Source of the DNA: Variovorax paradoxus
Lineage (GTDB): Bacteria; Pseudomonadota; Gammaproteobacteria; Burkholderiales; Burkholderiaceae_C
NCBI RefSeq assembly: GCF_902712855.1
Contig: NZ_LR743508.1
Coordinates: 372,001-436,000, forward strand
Length of the DNA: 64,000 nucleotides
Direction: 5' to 3'
Part shown: in pieces, positions 1 through 12,581 of the stretch
Layout: each line of letters starts with the position of its first letter
How positions within the stretch are numbered: the first letter of the stretch is position 1
Made by a program: the position numbers and the translations under genes
Notes under the pieces: model-generated
The model's input: only the letters and a program-made list of their open reading frames with translations
Told to the model about the DNA's origin: nothing
Database searches by the model: none

Positions 1-573
1 ATAGAAGGTGTCGGCCCGCTCGATCAGTTCGCGTGCCCGCGCGTCGAGCGCATCGAGCTCGATCGCAGGCACGCTCGAAGGCAGGGCCGGTTCGCGTGCG
101 AACGAGAAGTTCCGGTTCTGGATGTAGCGCGGGCAGTTGCCGAAGCTCTGCACCACGCCGATGTCGAACGCACCGTCGCCGCTGCGGCTCAGGTTGCCGT
201 TCATCCGGTTGCGCCGGCGCGTCATCAGGTCGATGCCGAGCACGCCGATCGCGTCGCCGTCCTCCATGCCGCGCTCGGCCGGGTCGGCCGCATCGCGCGG
301 CGTGCCGACGCTGAGCGTCGCCGGGTCGGGCGACTGCAGGAACCCCGGTTCGCCCGCGCGCACCGTGGCCCACGCATCGCCCTGCGGGTCGACCGCGCCG
401 AGCACGATGAAGTGCAGCAGCGGGTAGAACGTGCGGTGCTGGTCGAGCAGGAACTTCCTGACGTACATGCGCCCCGGCTTGTCCATGACGCGCACCACGC
501 CGATGCTTTCCTGGATGGCGAGCTCGCCGGCGTGCCAGGGCGAATCCGCGGTGTCGTTGGACAGGGTGTTCAT
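1..573 (-). CDS. Pyridoxamine 5'-phosphate oxidase-family (FMN-binding split-barrel) protein, 3' end cut by window edge
   Basis: 191 codons are visible from an ATG at 573; the frame stays open to base 1, so the C-terminus lies outside the window. The protein reads like the PNPOx-like flavin-nucleotide-binding family: an N-terminal stretch with GELAIQESIGV, then a split-barrel core with GDAWATV and IGVLGIDLMTRRRNRMNG, where the Arg-rich segment is typical of the phosphate-binding side of these flavoproteins. Such proteins often sit beside a glutathione S-transferase and a LysR regulator, as here. The substrate cannot be told, and true vitamin B6 synthesis is unlikely, since that enzyme (PdxH) is shorter and different. 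The family call rests on recognition only. Confidence 0.75.
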   Translation of the reverse strand, partial: MNTLSNDTADSPWHAGELAIQESIGVVRVMDKPGRMYVRKFLLDQHRTFYPLLHFIVLGAVDPQGDAWATVRAGEPGFLQSPDPATLSVGTPRDAADPAERGMEDGDAIGVLGIDLMTRRRNRMNGNLSRSGDGAFDIGVVQSFGNCPRYIQNRNFSFAREPALPSSVPAIELDALDARARELIERADTFY

Positions 574-629
574 GGGGCTCTCGCGCGCAAGGGTTGTCGT
601 TCATCGGCCCCTCGGGGCCGTGGATGCGG

Positions 630-1241
630 TCAGGCCGCCAGGCCGACCGGTGTCCTGCCGAACTCGACGAAGCCGGGCAGGGCCTCGATCCGTGCGAGCC
701 AGGCGCGCACGTTCGGATAGGCCTGCAGGTCGACGTTGCCTTCGGGCGCGCGGGCGATGTAGCTGTACAGCGCCACGTCCGCCACGGTGGGCTTCTCGGC
801 GACGATGAAGCTGCGGCCCGCGAGCTGCGCCTCGATCACCGCCAGGATCGCGTGCGCACGGCCGATGACTTCCTCCGGCCTGAAGCCGGCGCCGAACACG
901 GTGATGAGCCGCGCGGCGGCAGGCCCGTAGGCGATCTGCCCGGCGGCCACGCTCAGCCACTTCTGCACCGCCGCCGAGGCGACCGGGTCCTGCGGCAGCC
1001 AGTCGTCCCGGCCCAGCTTCTTCGCGAGGTAGACGAGGATGGCGTTCGAGTCGGTCACGATGGTGCCGTCGTCGTCGAGCACCGGCACCTGCCCGAAGGG
1101 GTTCAGCGCGAGGAACTCGGGCTTCTTGTGCGCGCCGGCGGCGAGGTCGACCTCGACCAGGTCGTGCTTCACGCCGGCAAGGCTGAGGAACAGGCGTGCG
1201 CGGTGCGAGTGGCCGGAAAGAGGATGGTGGTAGAGCTTCAT
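630..1241 (-). CDS. Glutathione S-transferase family protein
   Basis: 203 residues, the normal length for a cytosolic GST. The thioredoxin-like N-terminal domain (about 1-80) starts MKLYHHPLSGHSHRAR, with Ser9 where the activating residue is expected, and carries the cis-proline loop GQVPVL (50-55) and the glutathione-binding TDSNAIL (63-69). The all-helical C-terminal domain (about 90-200) has VADVALYSYI, matching the N-capping box of helix 6. It would conjugate or reduce electrophiles using glutathione in the cytoplasm. It lies 56 bases downstream of the PNPOx-like gene's start codon region and is divergent from the LysR gene at 1421, which is a plausible regulator. A long ORF antisense to it is a shadow. 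Confidence 0.93.
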   Translation of the reverse strand: MKLYHHPLSGHSHRARLFLSLAGVKHDLVEVDLAAGAHKKPEFLALNPFGQVPVLDDDGTIVTDSNAILVYLAKKLGRDDWLPQDPVASAAVQKWLSVAAGQIAYGPAAARLITVFGAGFRPEEVIGRAHAILAVIEAQLAGRSFIVAEKPTVADVALYSYIARAPEGNVDLQAYPNVRAWLARIEALPGFVEFGRTPVGLAA

Positions 1242-1420
1242 GAAAGATTCCTTGATGGTGTGCCGGACGGGTGATGCCCCGTCCGTGGAGCCGATGCTCC
1301 CTCGTATCGCCCGCCTCTAGAATCCCTGCCGGCTGCAAGTCACCATTCTCGAAACATCAACAAACACACCGGACCGGGCATGCAGGCGCCGCGGCCCGCA
1401 ACGGCGCAAGAGGCTCATCG

Positions 1421-2320
1421 ATGGATCGGATACAGGCCATGGCGGCATTCCTGGCGGTCGTCGAGACCGGCGGCTTCGCGTCCGCCGCGCGCCGGCTCAA
1501 CGTCTCGCCCTCGGTCGTCACGCGCGCCGTCGGCGAGCTCGAGGAACGCCTGGGCGTGCGCCTGCTCACGCGCACCACGCGCTTCGTCCGGGTCACCGAG
1601 GCGGGAACGACCTATGCGGACAACTGCCGCCGCATCCTGGCCGACATCGAGGAGGCTGAGGGCACGGCGGCGGGCGCGCATGCCGCGCCCAAGGGCCTGC
1701 TCACCGTGACCTCGTCGTCGAATTTCGGCCGCATGTACGTCGCGCCGATCGTGCGCCGCTACCTGGCGCAGTTCCCCAAGGTCGACGTCAACTGCTGGTT
1801 CATCGACCGCATGGTCAACCTCGTGGACGAAGGCGTGGACGTGGCGGTTCGGCTCGGCGAACTGCCCGACTCCTCACTGCAGGCGGTCCGGGTCGGTCGG
1901 GTGCGGCAAGTGCTGTGCGCGTCGCCGGACTACCTGCGGCAGCACGGCGCGCCGCAGCGCCCCGAGGATCTCTTGCAGCACGTCACCATCTTCGCCACCG
2001 GCATCACGCCGGCACCCGACTGGCGTTTTCGCGACGGCGGCAAGCCCGTGACGATCCGCCTGCAGCCCCGGCTCAGCACCACGACGAACGAGGCCGCGGC
2101 CGAGTCCGCCGCCGCCGGCTTGGGCATCACGCGTCTGCCGCTCTACCAGGTTGCGCAGGCTGTGCGCGAAGGCACCCTCGTGCTGCTGCTGGAAGACTTC
2201 GAGCGCACCGCCATGCCCATCCACGTGGTGCACCGCGAAGGCCGCCATGCGACGCACAGGGTGCGTGCCTTCATCGACATGGCTGTCGAAGCGTTGCGGG
2301 ACGACCCCAACCTGCAGTAA
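1421..2320 (+). CDS. LysR-family transcriptional regulator
   Basis: 299 residues. I chose the ATG at 1421 because MDRIQAMAAFLAVVETGGFA is the usual start of a LysR winged helix-turn-helix; the frame extends to 1271 but that part has no homology-like character. The HTH covers about residues 1-60 (SAARRLNVSPSVVTRAVGEL) and the periplasmic-binding-like effector domain about 90-295. It is divergent from the GST gene at 1241, a typical arrangement for control of the neighbour plus autoregulation. The inducer is unknown. Confidence 0.93.
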   Translation: MDRIQAMAAFLAVVETGGFASAARRLNVSPSVVTRAVGELEERLGVRLLTRTTRFVRVTEAGTTYADNCRRILADIEEAEGTAAGAHAAPKGLLTVTSSSNFGRMYVAPIVRRYLAQFPKVDVNCWFIDRMVNLVDEGVDVAVRLGELPDSSLQAVRVGRVRQVLCASPDYLRQHGAPQRPEDLLQHVTIFATGITPAPDWRFRDGGKPVTIRLQPRLSTTTNEAAAESAAAGLGITRLPLYQVAQAVREGTLVLLLEDFERTAMPIHVVHREGRHATHRVRAFIDMAVEALRDDPNLQ

Positions 2321-2486
2321 CGCGCGCCCCACCGGCACGAAGCAGCGACAGCAGCGACAGCAGGCGTTCCAGCAGCGCGCGCGCCGCGTTGCCGGCTTCT
2401 TCGTGGCCGGACGCATGGGCCCGCGCCCACACTTCGTTGCCACCGATGTCCTGAGGAACCTCGTCGTAGAAAGGTGACGGCAGCAT
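2271..2486 (-). CDS. Small hypothetical protein (71 aa), doubtful
   Basis: A minus-strand frame starting MLPSPFYDEVPQDIGG with an ordinary amino-acid mix and mostly G/C at third positions, ending inside the 3' end of the LysR gene (50-base antisense overlap). An amphipathic Leu-rich segment (ALLERLLSLLSLL) is visible near residue 45. The overlap and the decayed surroundings argue against a functional gene; it could be a remnant. No function is assigned. Confidence 0.3.
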   Translation of the reverse strand: MLPSPFYDEVPQDIGGNEVWARAHASGHEEAGNAARALLERLLSLLSLLRAGGARVTAGWGRPATLRQPCR

Positions 2487-2601
2487 CGTGCGCTCCGCGT
2501 TCGTTTCGAAGCCCCGACTATGGAAGCGCACCGGCGCGGTGTGAACCGGCGTGCCGCGCAATTCATTCCTGCGGATTCCGCTGCAATCGGCAAGCCCCGG
2601 C

Positions 2602-2795
2602 TCAGGTGCCCGAAGGAAAGGTCTCCGGCGCGTCGAACTGGCGCGCGGCAGGTCCACATGAAAGCAATGGCTCTGGCGTTCGGTCTGCGGCCGGTAGATC
2701 ACGCCGATGGCGCGCTGCAGCCTGCGCGTGGCGTGCAGCCCGCCGGCATGAAGGCTGCCGGCCGCGGGGTACATCACCGATGTCGGAACGGGCAC
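2602..2795 (-). pseudogene. Remnant of the C-terminus of an erythromycin-esterase-like protein
   Basis: One minus frame reads LQRAIGVIYRPQTERQSHCF followed by HVDLPR (about 2650-2720), which matches the conserved C-terminal block of the erythromycin esterase (EreA-like) family. The match then jumps to a different frame reading RQFDAPETFPSGT and a stop at 2602, which resembles the family's extreme C-terminus. So a small deletion plus a frameshift lies near 2635-2650. Nothing upstream to 2934 resembles the remaining 350 or so residues, so most of the gene is gone. The family identity is from memory of the motif. Confidence 0.6.
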
Positions 2796-2934
2796 GCAGC
2801 CGCTGTCGGGCCCATCTCACGCGCACGCCGCGGGCCAGCCCACACACCCGATGCATGAAGCAAGCCTTCCTGCAACCGTTGCAGGCGTTGCGCGAAGCCC
2901 CGACAGGTACCGCGAGTGCCCCATCGGCGCCAGC

Positions 2935-3789
2935 TCATGCAGCCGGATGACGCCCGCGCAGGCGCCGGTACGCATTGAAGTGCCTGATGGCCAACTGCTT
3001 CTCGCCGACCTCCGCATAGAGCAGCGCGGCGTTCTGGTGCGCGTCGGCCAGGGCCGGATCGAGCGCCATGCTGCGTTCGTAGGCCGCCAACGCCTCGTGC
3101 GAGCGGCCCAGGTTGTCGAGCGCGACCGCATGGTTGTAGTGCATGAGCGGCTCGTCGGGGCACCGCCGCACCCCTTGGTCGTACAGCGCGGCCGCATCGT
3201 CGCACCTGTCCGATTCACACAGCAGGAATCCGAGGTTCAGGTAAGCGGGCGCGAAGCGGTCGTCCAGGCGGATCGCCTCGCGATAGGCAGCCTCCGCCGC
3301 TGCCGGCTGGTCCTGCTCGAGCGACTCAGCCAGCGAGAAGCGCTCCTGCGCACTGGCCGGAGACAGGAGACGAACGCCTCCTTGCGGCGTGCCGATGGCA
3401 AGGTCGAGCACCATCTGCCCGGTGTCCGGCTCCCACCGGCGCTCGCCCTGCTGGACCGCGACCCGGCTGCCCGCGGCAACGACGCGCAACCCGTCGGATG
3501 GCGGCGTCCGCGGCAGCGTGCGCCGCAGGGCCGACAGCGACCTCAGGATCTGCCGCACCGGAATGCGCGCTGCGTGCAGGTTGTGTGCCGAACGCAGCAC
3601 CACCATGTCCTGGAAGGAGAACAGGTAGGCATTGCGCGCGCCCCGCGCCGGCGTGACGAAGCCGAGCTGCACCAGCCTGCGCACCGCATGGCGCGACAGT
3701 CCGAGCAGGCGGTTCACGCTTTCAAGCGTGTAGCGGTGGAGATCGCGATGCGCTTCGCTCTCGTTCGGTGGTGATGGCCGTGCACGCAT
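2935..3789 (-). CDS. MerR-type HTH protein with C-terminal TPR repeats
   Basis: 284 residues. Residues 18-90 form a MerR-like winged helix (YTLESVNRLLGLSRHAVRRL then LGFVTPARGARNAYLFSFQD), lacking the dimerising coiled coil and metal site of classic MerR proteins. Residues 100-140 are a linker, and 150-280 hold about three to four tetratricopeptide repeats (for example AAYREAIRLDDRFAPAYLNL and ALAAYERSMALDPALADAHQ). This implies DNA binding coupled to protein-protein contacts. The gene lies 54 bases downstream of ku on the same strand and is probably co-transcribed with it; a role in controlling end joining is only a guess from position. Confidence 0.8.
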   Translation of the reverse strand: MRARPSPPNESEAHRDLHRYTLESVNRLLGLSRHAVRRLVQLGFVTPARGARNAYLFSFQDMVVLRSAHNLHAARIPVRQILRSLSALRRTLPRTPPSDGLRVVAAGSRVAVQQGERRWEPDTGQMVLDLAIGTPQGGVRLLSPASAQERFSLAESLEQDQPAAAEAAYREAIRLDDRFAPAYLNLGFLLCESDRCDDAAALYDQGVRRCPDEPLMHYNHAVALDNLGRSHEALAAYERSMALDPALADAHQNAALLYAEVGEKQLAIRHFNAYRRLRGRHPAA

Positions 3790-3843
3790 GTCGTTCGACC
3801 TTGCAGGGGGTGATGCACAGCTTGCCAGCAGTGCCGGCTGCGC

Positions 3844-4758
3844 TCAGGCGGCCTTTCTTTCCTTGTCGGCGGCCGTGGTCTTGCGTGCGGACCGGGTTGC
3901 GGACTTTGCCGCCGCCTTGCGCGCGGGCGCCTTCTTCTTGGCGCCCGCCTTCGAAGCGCCTCCGCCCTTCAGGCTGCGCTTGAGCAGTTCGGTCAGGTCG
4001 ATCACCTCGGCGCTTTCGCTCGGTGCTTCTTCCTCGGGCTCGATCACGGTCTCGGTGTCGCCGGCCTTCACCTTCCTGTCGACGATCTTCATCACCGCGT
4101 GCTTGAATTCGTCCTTGAAGTCGCCGGGCGACCACTTGCCCGACATGTCCTTCACCAGCTGCTCGGCCATCTTCATCTCGGCGCTCGTGATGCGGGCGCC
4201 CTTCACACCGGCCGCGGGAAGGTCGAGCCCCTCGAGCGGCTTCACCTCGTCGCCCCATCGCATGAGGTTGAGCACCAGCGCCTGCCCGGAAGGCACCAGC
4301 ACCGCCAGGTGCTGCTTGGTCGCGATCACCACCTTGGCCAGGCCGACCTTGCCGGTCTTGACCAGCACCTCGCGCAGCAGCGCGTAGACCTTCTGGCCCT
4401 TGTTGATCGGCGCCACATAGTAAGGCCGCTCGAGGTAGACGAACGGGATCTCGTCGGCATCGATGAAGCGCTGGATCTCGATCGTCTGCGTTGTGCGCGG
4501 GTAGACGGCCTCGATCTCGTCGGGCGAGATGACGACGTACTTGCCGTCCTCGTACTCGACGCCCTTCACGATGTTGTCCTTGTCGATCTCCTTGCCGGTG
4601 CGCTTGTTGATGCGCTTGTAGCCCACCGGGTCCATGCTGCGCTTGTCGAGCCAGTCGAAATCCACGCCCTGCTCGATGCTCGCGGTGTGCAGCCCGACCG
4701 GGATGTGCACCAGCCCGAAGGTGATCGCGCCTTTCCAGAGTGTCCTGCCTGCAGCCAT
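3844..4758 (-). CDS. ku: Non-homologous end-joining protein Ku
   Basis: 304 residues. The start MAAGRTLWKGAITFGLVHIP is the hallmark of bacterial Ku, preceded by GGAG at the right spacing from the ATG at 4758. The Ku core covers about 1-255; a Lys/Ala-rich tail (about 262-304, with KKKAPARKAAAKSATRSARK) matches the DNA-binding C-terminal extension of long bacterial Ku proteins. Ku forms a homodimeric ring on double-strand break ends and recruits ligase LigD. No ligD is present in this window; the partner is presumably elsewhere. Neighbours are the MerR-TPR gene downstream and a 121-residue hypothetical upstream. Confidence 0.97.
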   Translation of the reverse strand: MAAGRTLWKGAITFGLVHIPVGLHTASIEQGVDFDWLDKRSMDPVGYKRINKRTGKEIDKDNIVKGVEYEDGKYVVISPDEIEAVYPRTTQTIEIQRFIDADEIPFVYLERPYYVAPINKGQKVYALLREVLVKTGKVGLAKVVIATKQHLAVLVPSGQALVLNLMRWGDEVKPLEGLDLPAAGVKGARITSAEMKMAEQLVKDMSGKWSPGDFKDEFKHAVMKIVDRKVKAGDTETVIEPEEEAPSESAEVIDLTELLKRSLKGGGASKAGAKKKAPARKAAAKSATRSARKTTAADKERKAA

Positions 4759-4811
4759 GAGCGGCTCCTTCGTATGTGGTTTGCGTTGCCGTACGGGTGC
4801 CTAGCCGCCGT

Positions 4812-5177
4812 TCAACCGATCAGCCCGAAGCCGAATGCGGTGCGTCGGCCAGGGGTCGCGGCCTTGCCGTCCTGTGCGCGCCGGCTGCCGCGTGCGGCCG
4901 GCGCATCGTCGTTGTCCTCGTCCTCGTGCTGCAACCCGTCCTCCTGCGCCGCGCGCGGGCCCGCATCGAGGTCGTCGACCAGCGCCTGCAGCGCCAGAAG
5001 CCCCAAGGCCATGGCCTTCCGGTAACTGTCCACGGGCCGTTTCGCGCGGTCCAGCGGGGTCCACGACTCGGACGATGGCGACAGTGCCTCGTTCAGCACC
5101 CACTCGAACTTGCCGGGCCGCGGCTCGTCCACGTGGACGGCGATGCGGCGCAGAGAAAGACGGGCGGTGCGCTTCAT
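4812..5177 (-). CDS. Hypothetical protein (121 aa) upstream of ku
   Basis: Starts MKRTARLSLRRIAVHVDEPR at an ATG at 5177; the open frame continues far upstream but without protein-like composition. The first 70 residues look folded (KFEWVLNEAL, YRKAMALGLLALQALVDDLD); the rest is acidic and low-complexity (HEDEDNDDAPAARG). It is on the same strand as ku, 53 bases upstream, so it may share a transcript. I do not recognise the family. Confidence 0.65.
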   Translation of the reverse strand: MKRTARLSLRRIAVHVDEPRPGKFEWVLNEALSPSSESWTPLDRAKRPVDSYRKAMALGLLALQALVDDLDAGPRAAQEDGLQHEDEDNDDAPAARGSRRAQDGKAATPGRRTAFGFGLIG

Positions 5178-5224
5178 GGCGATGTGGAGCGTGGTGCGTG
5201 GATGGACATCGGGCGGCTGCCACC

Positions 5225-5356
5225 TTAAGTCCGTCGTGCGTCCTGCGCTGTAGGAACGGGCCGCGCCGCACCGCCCAGTCGTACTGCAAGGCGCGCTGCA
5301 TCGCGTGGCGCGTGCACATTCATGTCGTTGTCGAAATAGCAGAAGACGTCGCGCAT
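5225..5356 (-). pseudogene. Remnant of a DUF72-family protein C-terminus
   Basis: The minus frame ending at 5225 reads MRDVFCYFDNDMNVHAPRDA followed by ARLAVRLG, which matches the conserved C-terminal signature of DUF72 proteins (a TIM-barrel family, normally about 240-300 residues). Only about 44 residues remain and the sequence upstream is unrelated, so the gene is truncated. The break is close to the presumed start of the divergent 5463 gene, suggesting a rearrangement here. Confidence 0.6.
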
Positions 5357-5462
5357 GCCTCGCCTTGCCGGCCTGTCCGACGCCAGGTGTGCGCCCGGCA
5401 CCTGCCGGCCGTGGCGCCACGCCGACCGCCCACAATACTGCCTCGCACCACGAGAGCCTCCC

Positions 5463-6305
5463 TTGAGCCCGCTTGAAAACATCCAACGCCAGCTGAATGC
5501 CTTCTACGAATCCGCGCTGGCCGAGGCCGGATTTCTTCCGGAGCATCTCGAGCAACTCTCCCTGCCGCACCTGCTCTGCATCTCGCAGGAATATCTGGAC
5601 GCACCGCTGAAGGTGATGTTCGTCGGCAAGGAAACGAACGGCTGGTACGGGCGCCTGCGCGATTACTACGCAGGCAAGGCAACCATCGCCGACCTGCTGG
5701 GACGCTATCGACAGCAAATGGACGTGACGGGCGGGCAAGGCGCGTTCCTCAAGTCGCTCGACCACATCGCGCTCGAACTGGCAGGAGGAACGCGGAAGTC
5801 GATTGTCTGGGCGAACCTGATGAAGATGGACTGGCCTCGGGGCCGCAGCGACAGCCGCAACTCGATCGACCATTCCGCGCAGTTGCGCGAGTTCTCCTGC
5901 AGGGTCCTGCGCTACGAGGTCGATCTTCTCAAGCCCGACGTCATCCTGTTCGGCAGCGGGCACGGGTACGACCGCGCCATCAAGGCGGCTTTCCCGGTGC
6001 GCAGCGACAGCCTGCGACTGGTACCAAGGGCTCTCTGGCGTTTCGATATCGGCGGGATCGCCTGCTTTCGCCTGCGTCACCCGCAGGCTCGACCTGTCGC
6101 TGGAAAGTTCGAGCCGACACTGCTTTACTACGAGCGCGCAATCGGTCTGCTGAAAGATCGCTTTGCGCACCGCTTCACTGCCAATCCCTCAACGAATCCG
6201 CCACGCGATCTGCTCGACGGCGACACCGCGGGCCGTCACGCGTCATGCGATGAAGGCTGCGGCCAGCACGGGCACGTCGAGCCGGCCGAGCCGCTGACCC
6301 GGTAA
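5463..6305 (+). CDS. Hypothetical protein, possibly uracil-DNA-glycosylase-like fold
   Basis: 280 residues from a TTG at 5463 (MSPLENIQRQLNAFYESALA). An in-frame ATG at 5355 would add 36 residues of unconvincing composition that overlap the DUF72 remnant, so I prefer the TTG. Segments such as LKVMFVGKETNGWYG near residue 50 and LLKPDVILFGSGHGYD near residue 160 resemble the strands and loops of the uracil-DNA glycosylase superfamily, but catalytic residues are not clear. The last 30 residues are low-complexity. Third-position GC is slightly lower than in neighbours, consistent with acquired DNA. Function unknown. Confidence 0.7.
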   Translation: MSPLENIQRQLNAFYESALAEAGFLPEHLEQLSLPHLLCISQEYLDAPLKVMFVGKETNGWYGRLRDYYAGKATIADLLGRYRQQMDVTGGQGAFLKSLDHIALELAGGTRKSIVWANLMKMDWPRGRSDSRNSIDHSAQLREFSCRVLRYEVDLLKPDVILFGSGHGYDRAIKAAFPVRSDSLRLVPRALWRFDIGGIACFRLRHPQARPVAGKFEPTLLYYERAIGLLKDRFAHRFTANPSTNPPRDLLDGDTAGRHASCDEGCGQHGHVEPAEPLTR

Positions 6306-6329
6306 CCGCTGTCCCGTCCCGTCGGCAGG

Positions 6330-7058
6330 CTAGCGGCACATGCTGTATCCGCCGGTCTCCAGATGAAAGTGGTCGCGGTGTGCGGCGTTGTAGTCCGGAC
6401 CCAGCACCCCGTCGAAGAATCGGCAGGCGCCGGCATGCGCATCGCGCAGCAATCCGGCGGCCTCGCCGCCTGGCGTCGGGGCATCGGCGCGCGGCCAGTC
6501 GCGCGACACGGTGATGCGCCGGCCGTCTGCCAGCACGAGGCCCGACACGTCGAGTGCGTCGGCGGTCGCATGCCGGCTTCGCGACGCGCCCGGTGTCGCG
6601 CCCTCGCCGCGATTGATGTTGCGGCACGCGTAGCTGCCCAGGTGCTCGACCGCGGCCACCGGCTGGCCGAAGCGTTGCCGGGCGGCCGGCTGTAGCGAAT
6701 GCGTCTCCCACATGAAGAACGACAGCGCCATCGGGCAGCTCAGCGAAGGCGCCGGGCTCAGGCGCACGCCGGCGTCGCGCAGCCGCACCGCGTTCTCGAA
6801 GCCGCAGCCCTCGCCGGTCGCACGGTCGGGCAGCCGGTCGTACTGCATGCCGGTGCGCGCGAGTGCCGCCAGGCACAGTGCCGGCTCGCGGCGCGCCCGT
6901 GCGAGCCTGAAGCCCGTCAGCCAATCGGGCGGCGCTGCAGCATCGAGCGGCGCCCAGGGGTTCCAGCGTTCGGAAATCCCGATCGCGCCGGTGTGGACGG
7001 CCCAGGCGCCCGCTGCGAGCGCGACGCACAGCGCCAGGCCGGTACCGCGCCTCAACAC
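6330..7058 (-). CDS. Extensin-like family protein (secreted or membrane-anchored)
   Basis: 242 residues starting with GTG at 7058. An N-terminal hydrophobic segment (about 6-20, GLALCVALAAGAWAV) looks like a signal peptide or anchor. The C-terminal domain has the spaced cysteines of the extensin-like C-terminal family, EGCGFENAVRL, SYACRNINRG, and the ending HRDHFHLETGGYSMCR, whose DHFH pair resembles a D,D-peptidase-like metal site. A role in cell-envelope polymer binding or cleavage is inferred. The gene follows the 7060 gene with a single-base gap, so translation is probably coupled. Confidence 0.85.
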   Translation of the reverse strand: MLRRGTGLALCVALAAGAWAVHTGAIGISERWNPWAPLDAAAPPDWLTGFRLARARREPALCLAALARTGMQYDRLPDRATGEGCGFENAVRLRDAGVRLSPAPSLSCPMALSFFMWETHSLQPAARQRFGQPVAAVEHLGSYACRNINRGEGATPGASRSRHATADALDVSGLVLADGRRITVSRDWPRADAPTPGGEAAGLLRDAHAGACRFFDGVLGPDYNAAHRDHFHLETGGYSMCR

Positions 7059-7059
7059 C

Positions 7060-7563
7060 TCAGGCGGGCGGCCGGTCGAGGAAATCGTCCCGCGGCCCGT
7101 CGGTGTCCCCGAGCTGCGGCACCAGGTAGTCCGTCAGGATGCCGGCCAGGTTGGTGCTGCGCACGAGCAGGCCGACGACCATGCCCACCGACAGCAGCCG
7201 CCATGGCTTCACCAGAACCACCAGCGAGCCCACGCCCGCGGCGCCGGCCATCAGCTTGGCCGGGTGCCTGGCGGCGTATTCCTGCAGGAAGGGCGTGCCC
7301 AGCTCCACAGCGGTACTGAGATGGCTGCGGCGCCACCAGCGCCCCAGCACGCTGCGTTCGACCTTGGCTTCCACTTTCCCGACAAAGCTGCCGAGGCCTT
7401 CGGAAGCGGGGGCGTCGGCATGCGCGGCGCTGCGGCTGCGTGCCTTCGCAATGCGAACGAGCTGCGGGCCGGATGGCGCGCCGGTGCTGCGGTAGCCCAT
7501 CGCCGCCAGCAGCGCAGCGCGCGACAGTGCCAGCCTTTCCTCCGGGCTGGGGACATCCGTCAT
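7060..7563 (-). CDS. Hypothetical membrane protein (167 aa)
   Basis: Starts MTDVPSPEERLALSRAALLA at an ATG at 7563 overlapping the upstream stop by ATGA. The middle carries WWRRSHLSTAVELG, and about 110-145 (LMAGAAGVGSLVVLVKPWRL then SVGMVVGLLVRS) forms one or two membrane segments. Small proteins of this type in betaproteobacteria often pair with DUF883-like proteins, as here. It probably forms a three-gene unit with the 7560-7847 and 6330-7058 genes. Function unknown. Confidence 0.75.
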   Translation of the reverse strand: MTDVPSPEERLALSRAALLAAMGYRSTGAPSGPQLVRIAKARSRSAAHADAPASEGLGSFVGKVEAKVERSVLGRWWRRSHLSTAVELGTPFLQEYAARHPAKLMAGAAGVGSLVVLVKPWRLLSVGMVVGLLVRSTNLAGILTDYLVPQLGDTDGPRDDFLDRPPA

Positions 7564-7847
7564 GGCCAGCGGCACCCGGAGCGGTCGAACGCCAGCAGCA
7601 GGCCCGCCAGCAGGGCACCGCCGGCAGCAGCCAGCAACACCGACTTCACCGGGTCGGCCGCAATGCGTTTCGAGCAGGCGGCATGCCACTCGGCGGCCCG
7701 GTCCTCGAAGCTCATGATCTTCCGGCCGGTCTGGTTGACCGCATTGCGTGCATAAGCCTTGTCCGCGTTCGCGTCGTCGGCTGCAGCCTCGTCGGCGCCA
7801 GCGGTCGGCCGGGAGGGATGGTTGGAGATTTCTGCGTCGTCTGCCAT
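7560..7847 (-). CDS. Small hypothetical membrane protein (95 aa), DUF883/ElaB-like
   Basis: Starts MADDAEISNHPSRPTAGADE at the ATG at 7847 (a TTG directly before it is less likely). It has a hydrophilic, Ala-rich first half, then RAAEWHAACSKRIAADPVKS and a C-terminal hydrophobic helix (SVLLAAAGGALLAGLLLAF). This order of soluble helix, conserved ADP.KS motif and terminal membrane helix resembles ElaB/YqjD/DUF883 proteins, which tether to the inner membrane. First gene of the three-gene minus-strand unit. Confidence 0.7.
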   Translation of the reverse strand: MADDAEISNHPSRPTAGADEAAADDANADKAYARNAVNQTGRKIMSFEDRAAEWHAACSKRIAADPVKSVLLAAAGGALLAGLLLAFDRSGCRWP

Positions 7848-8058
7848 CAAGGTCCTTCAAAAAAATAAACAACTGATCATGAAGCGACCATTGGCGAAAA
7901 CAAGCCTGCGTTGCACTGTCGGGCCACGCATGAAGTTCGTGTAGGCCGAGGCAGCGTCGGCAAGGCGCTCGCGCAGGCTTGACATTGCCCGACGAATCCC
8001 GATCTGATGAAGCCGTGCACGTCAGCGCCCCCACCCCCTCGCCCTCTTCCACCCCGCC

Positions 8059-12402
<4,344 letters not shown>

Positions 12403-12446
12403 CGGCGCTCCTTCGCTTCATTCCGGCGACCCGGCACCGGCAGGAT

Positions 12447-12463
12447 CGCCGACGATCGGCGAG
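12447..12463. terminator. Possible hairpin between convergent lhr and msrA
   Basis: A perfect 7-bp stem (TCGCCGA / TCGGCGA) with a 3-base loop lies in the 179-base gap between the convergent ends of lhr (12402) and msrA (12582). There is no T tract on either side, so intrinsic termination is unproven; the position is the main argument. Confidence 0.3.
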
Positions 12464-12581
12464 GCTCGGGAACGTCTCCGGCCGTCGCGTAACAGCCCCT
12501 GCCGTCCGTGCCCGCTCGCGATGAAAGCGCGGCCCCGTCGCCTGAAGGCCGCGCTGCAAGGCCGCTGCTCGCGCAGCCGGC

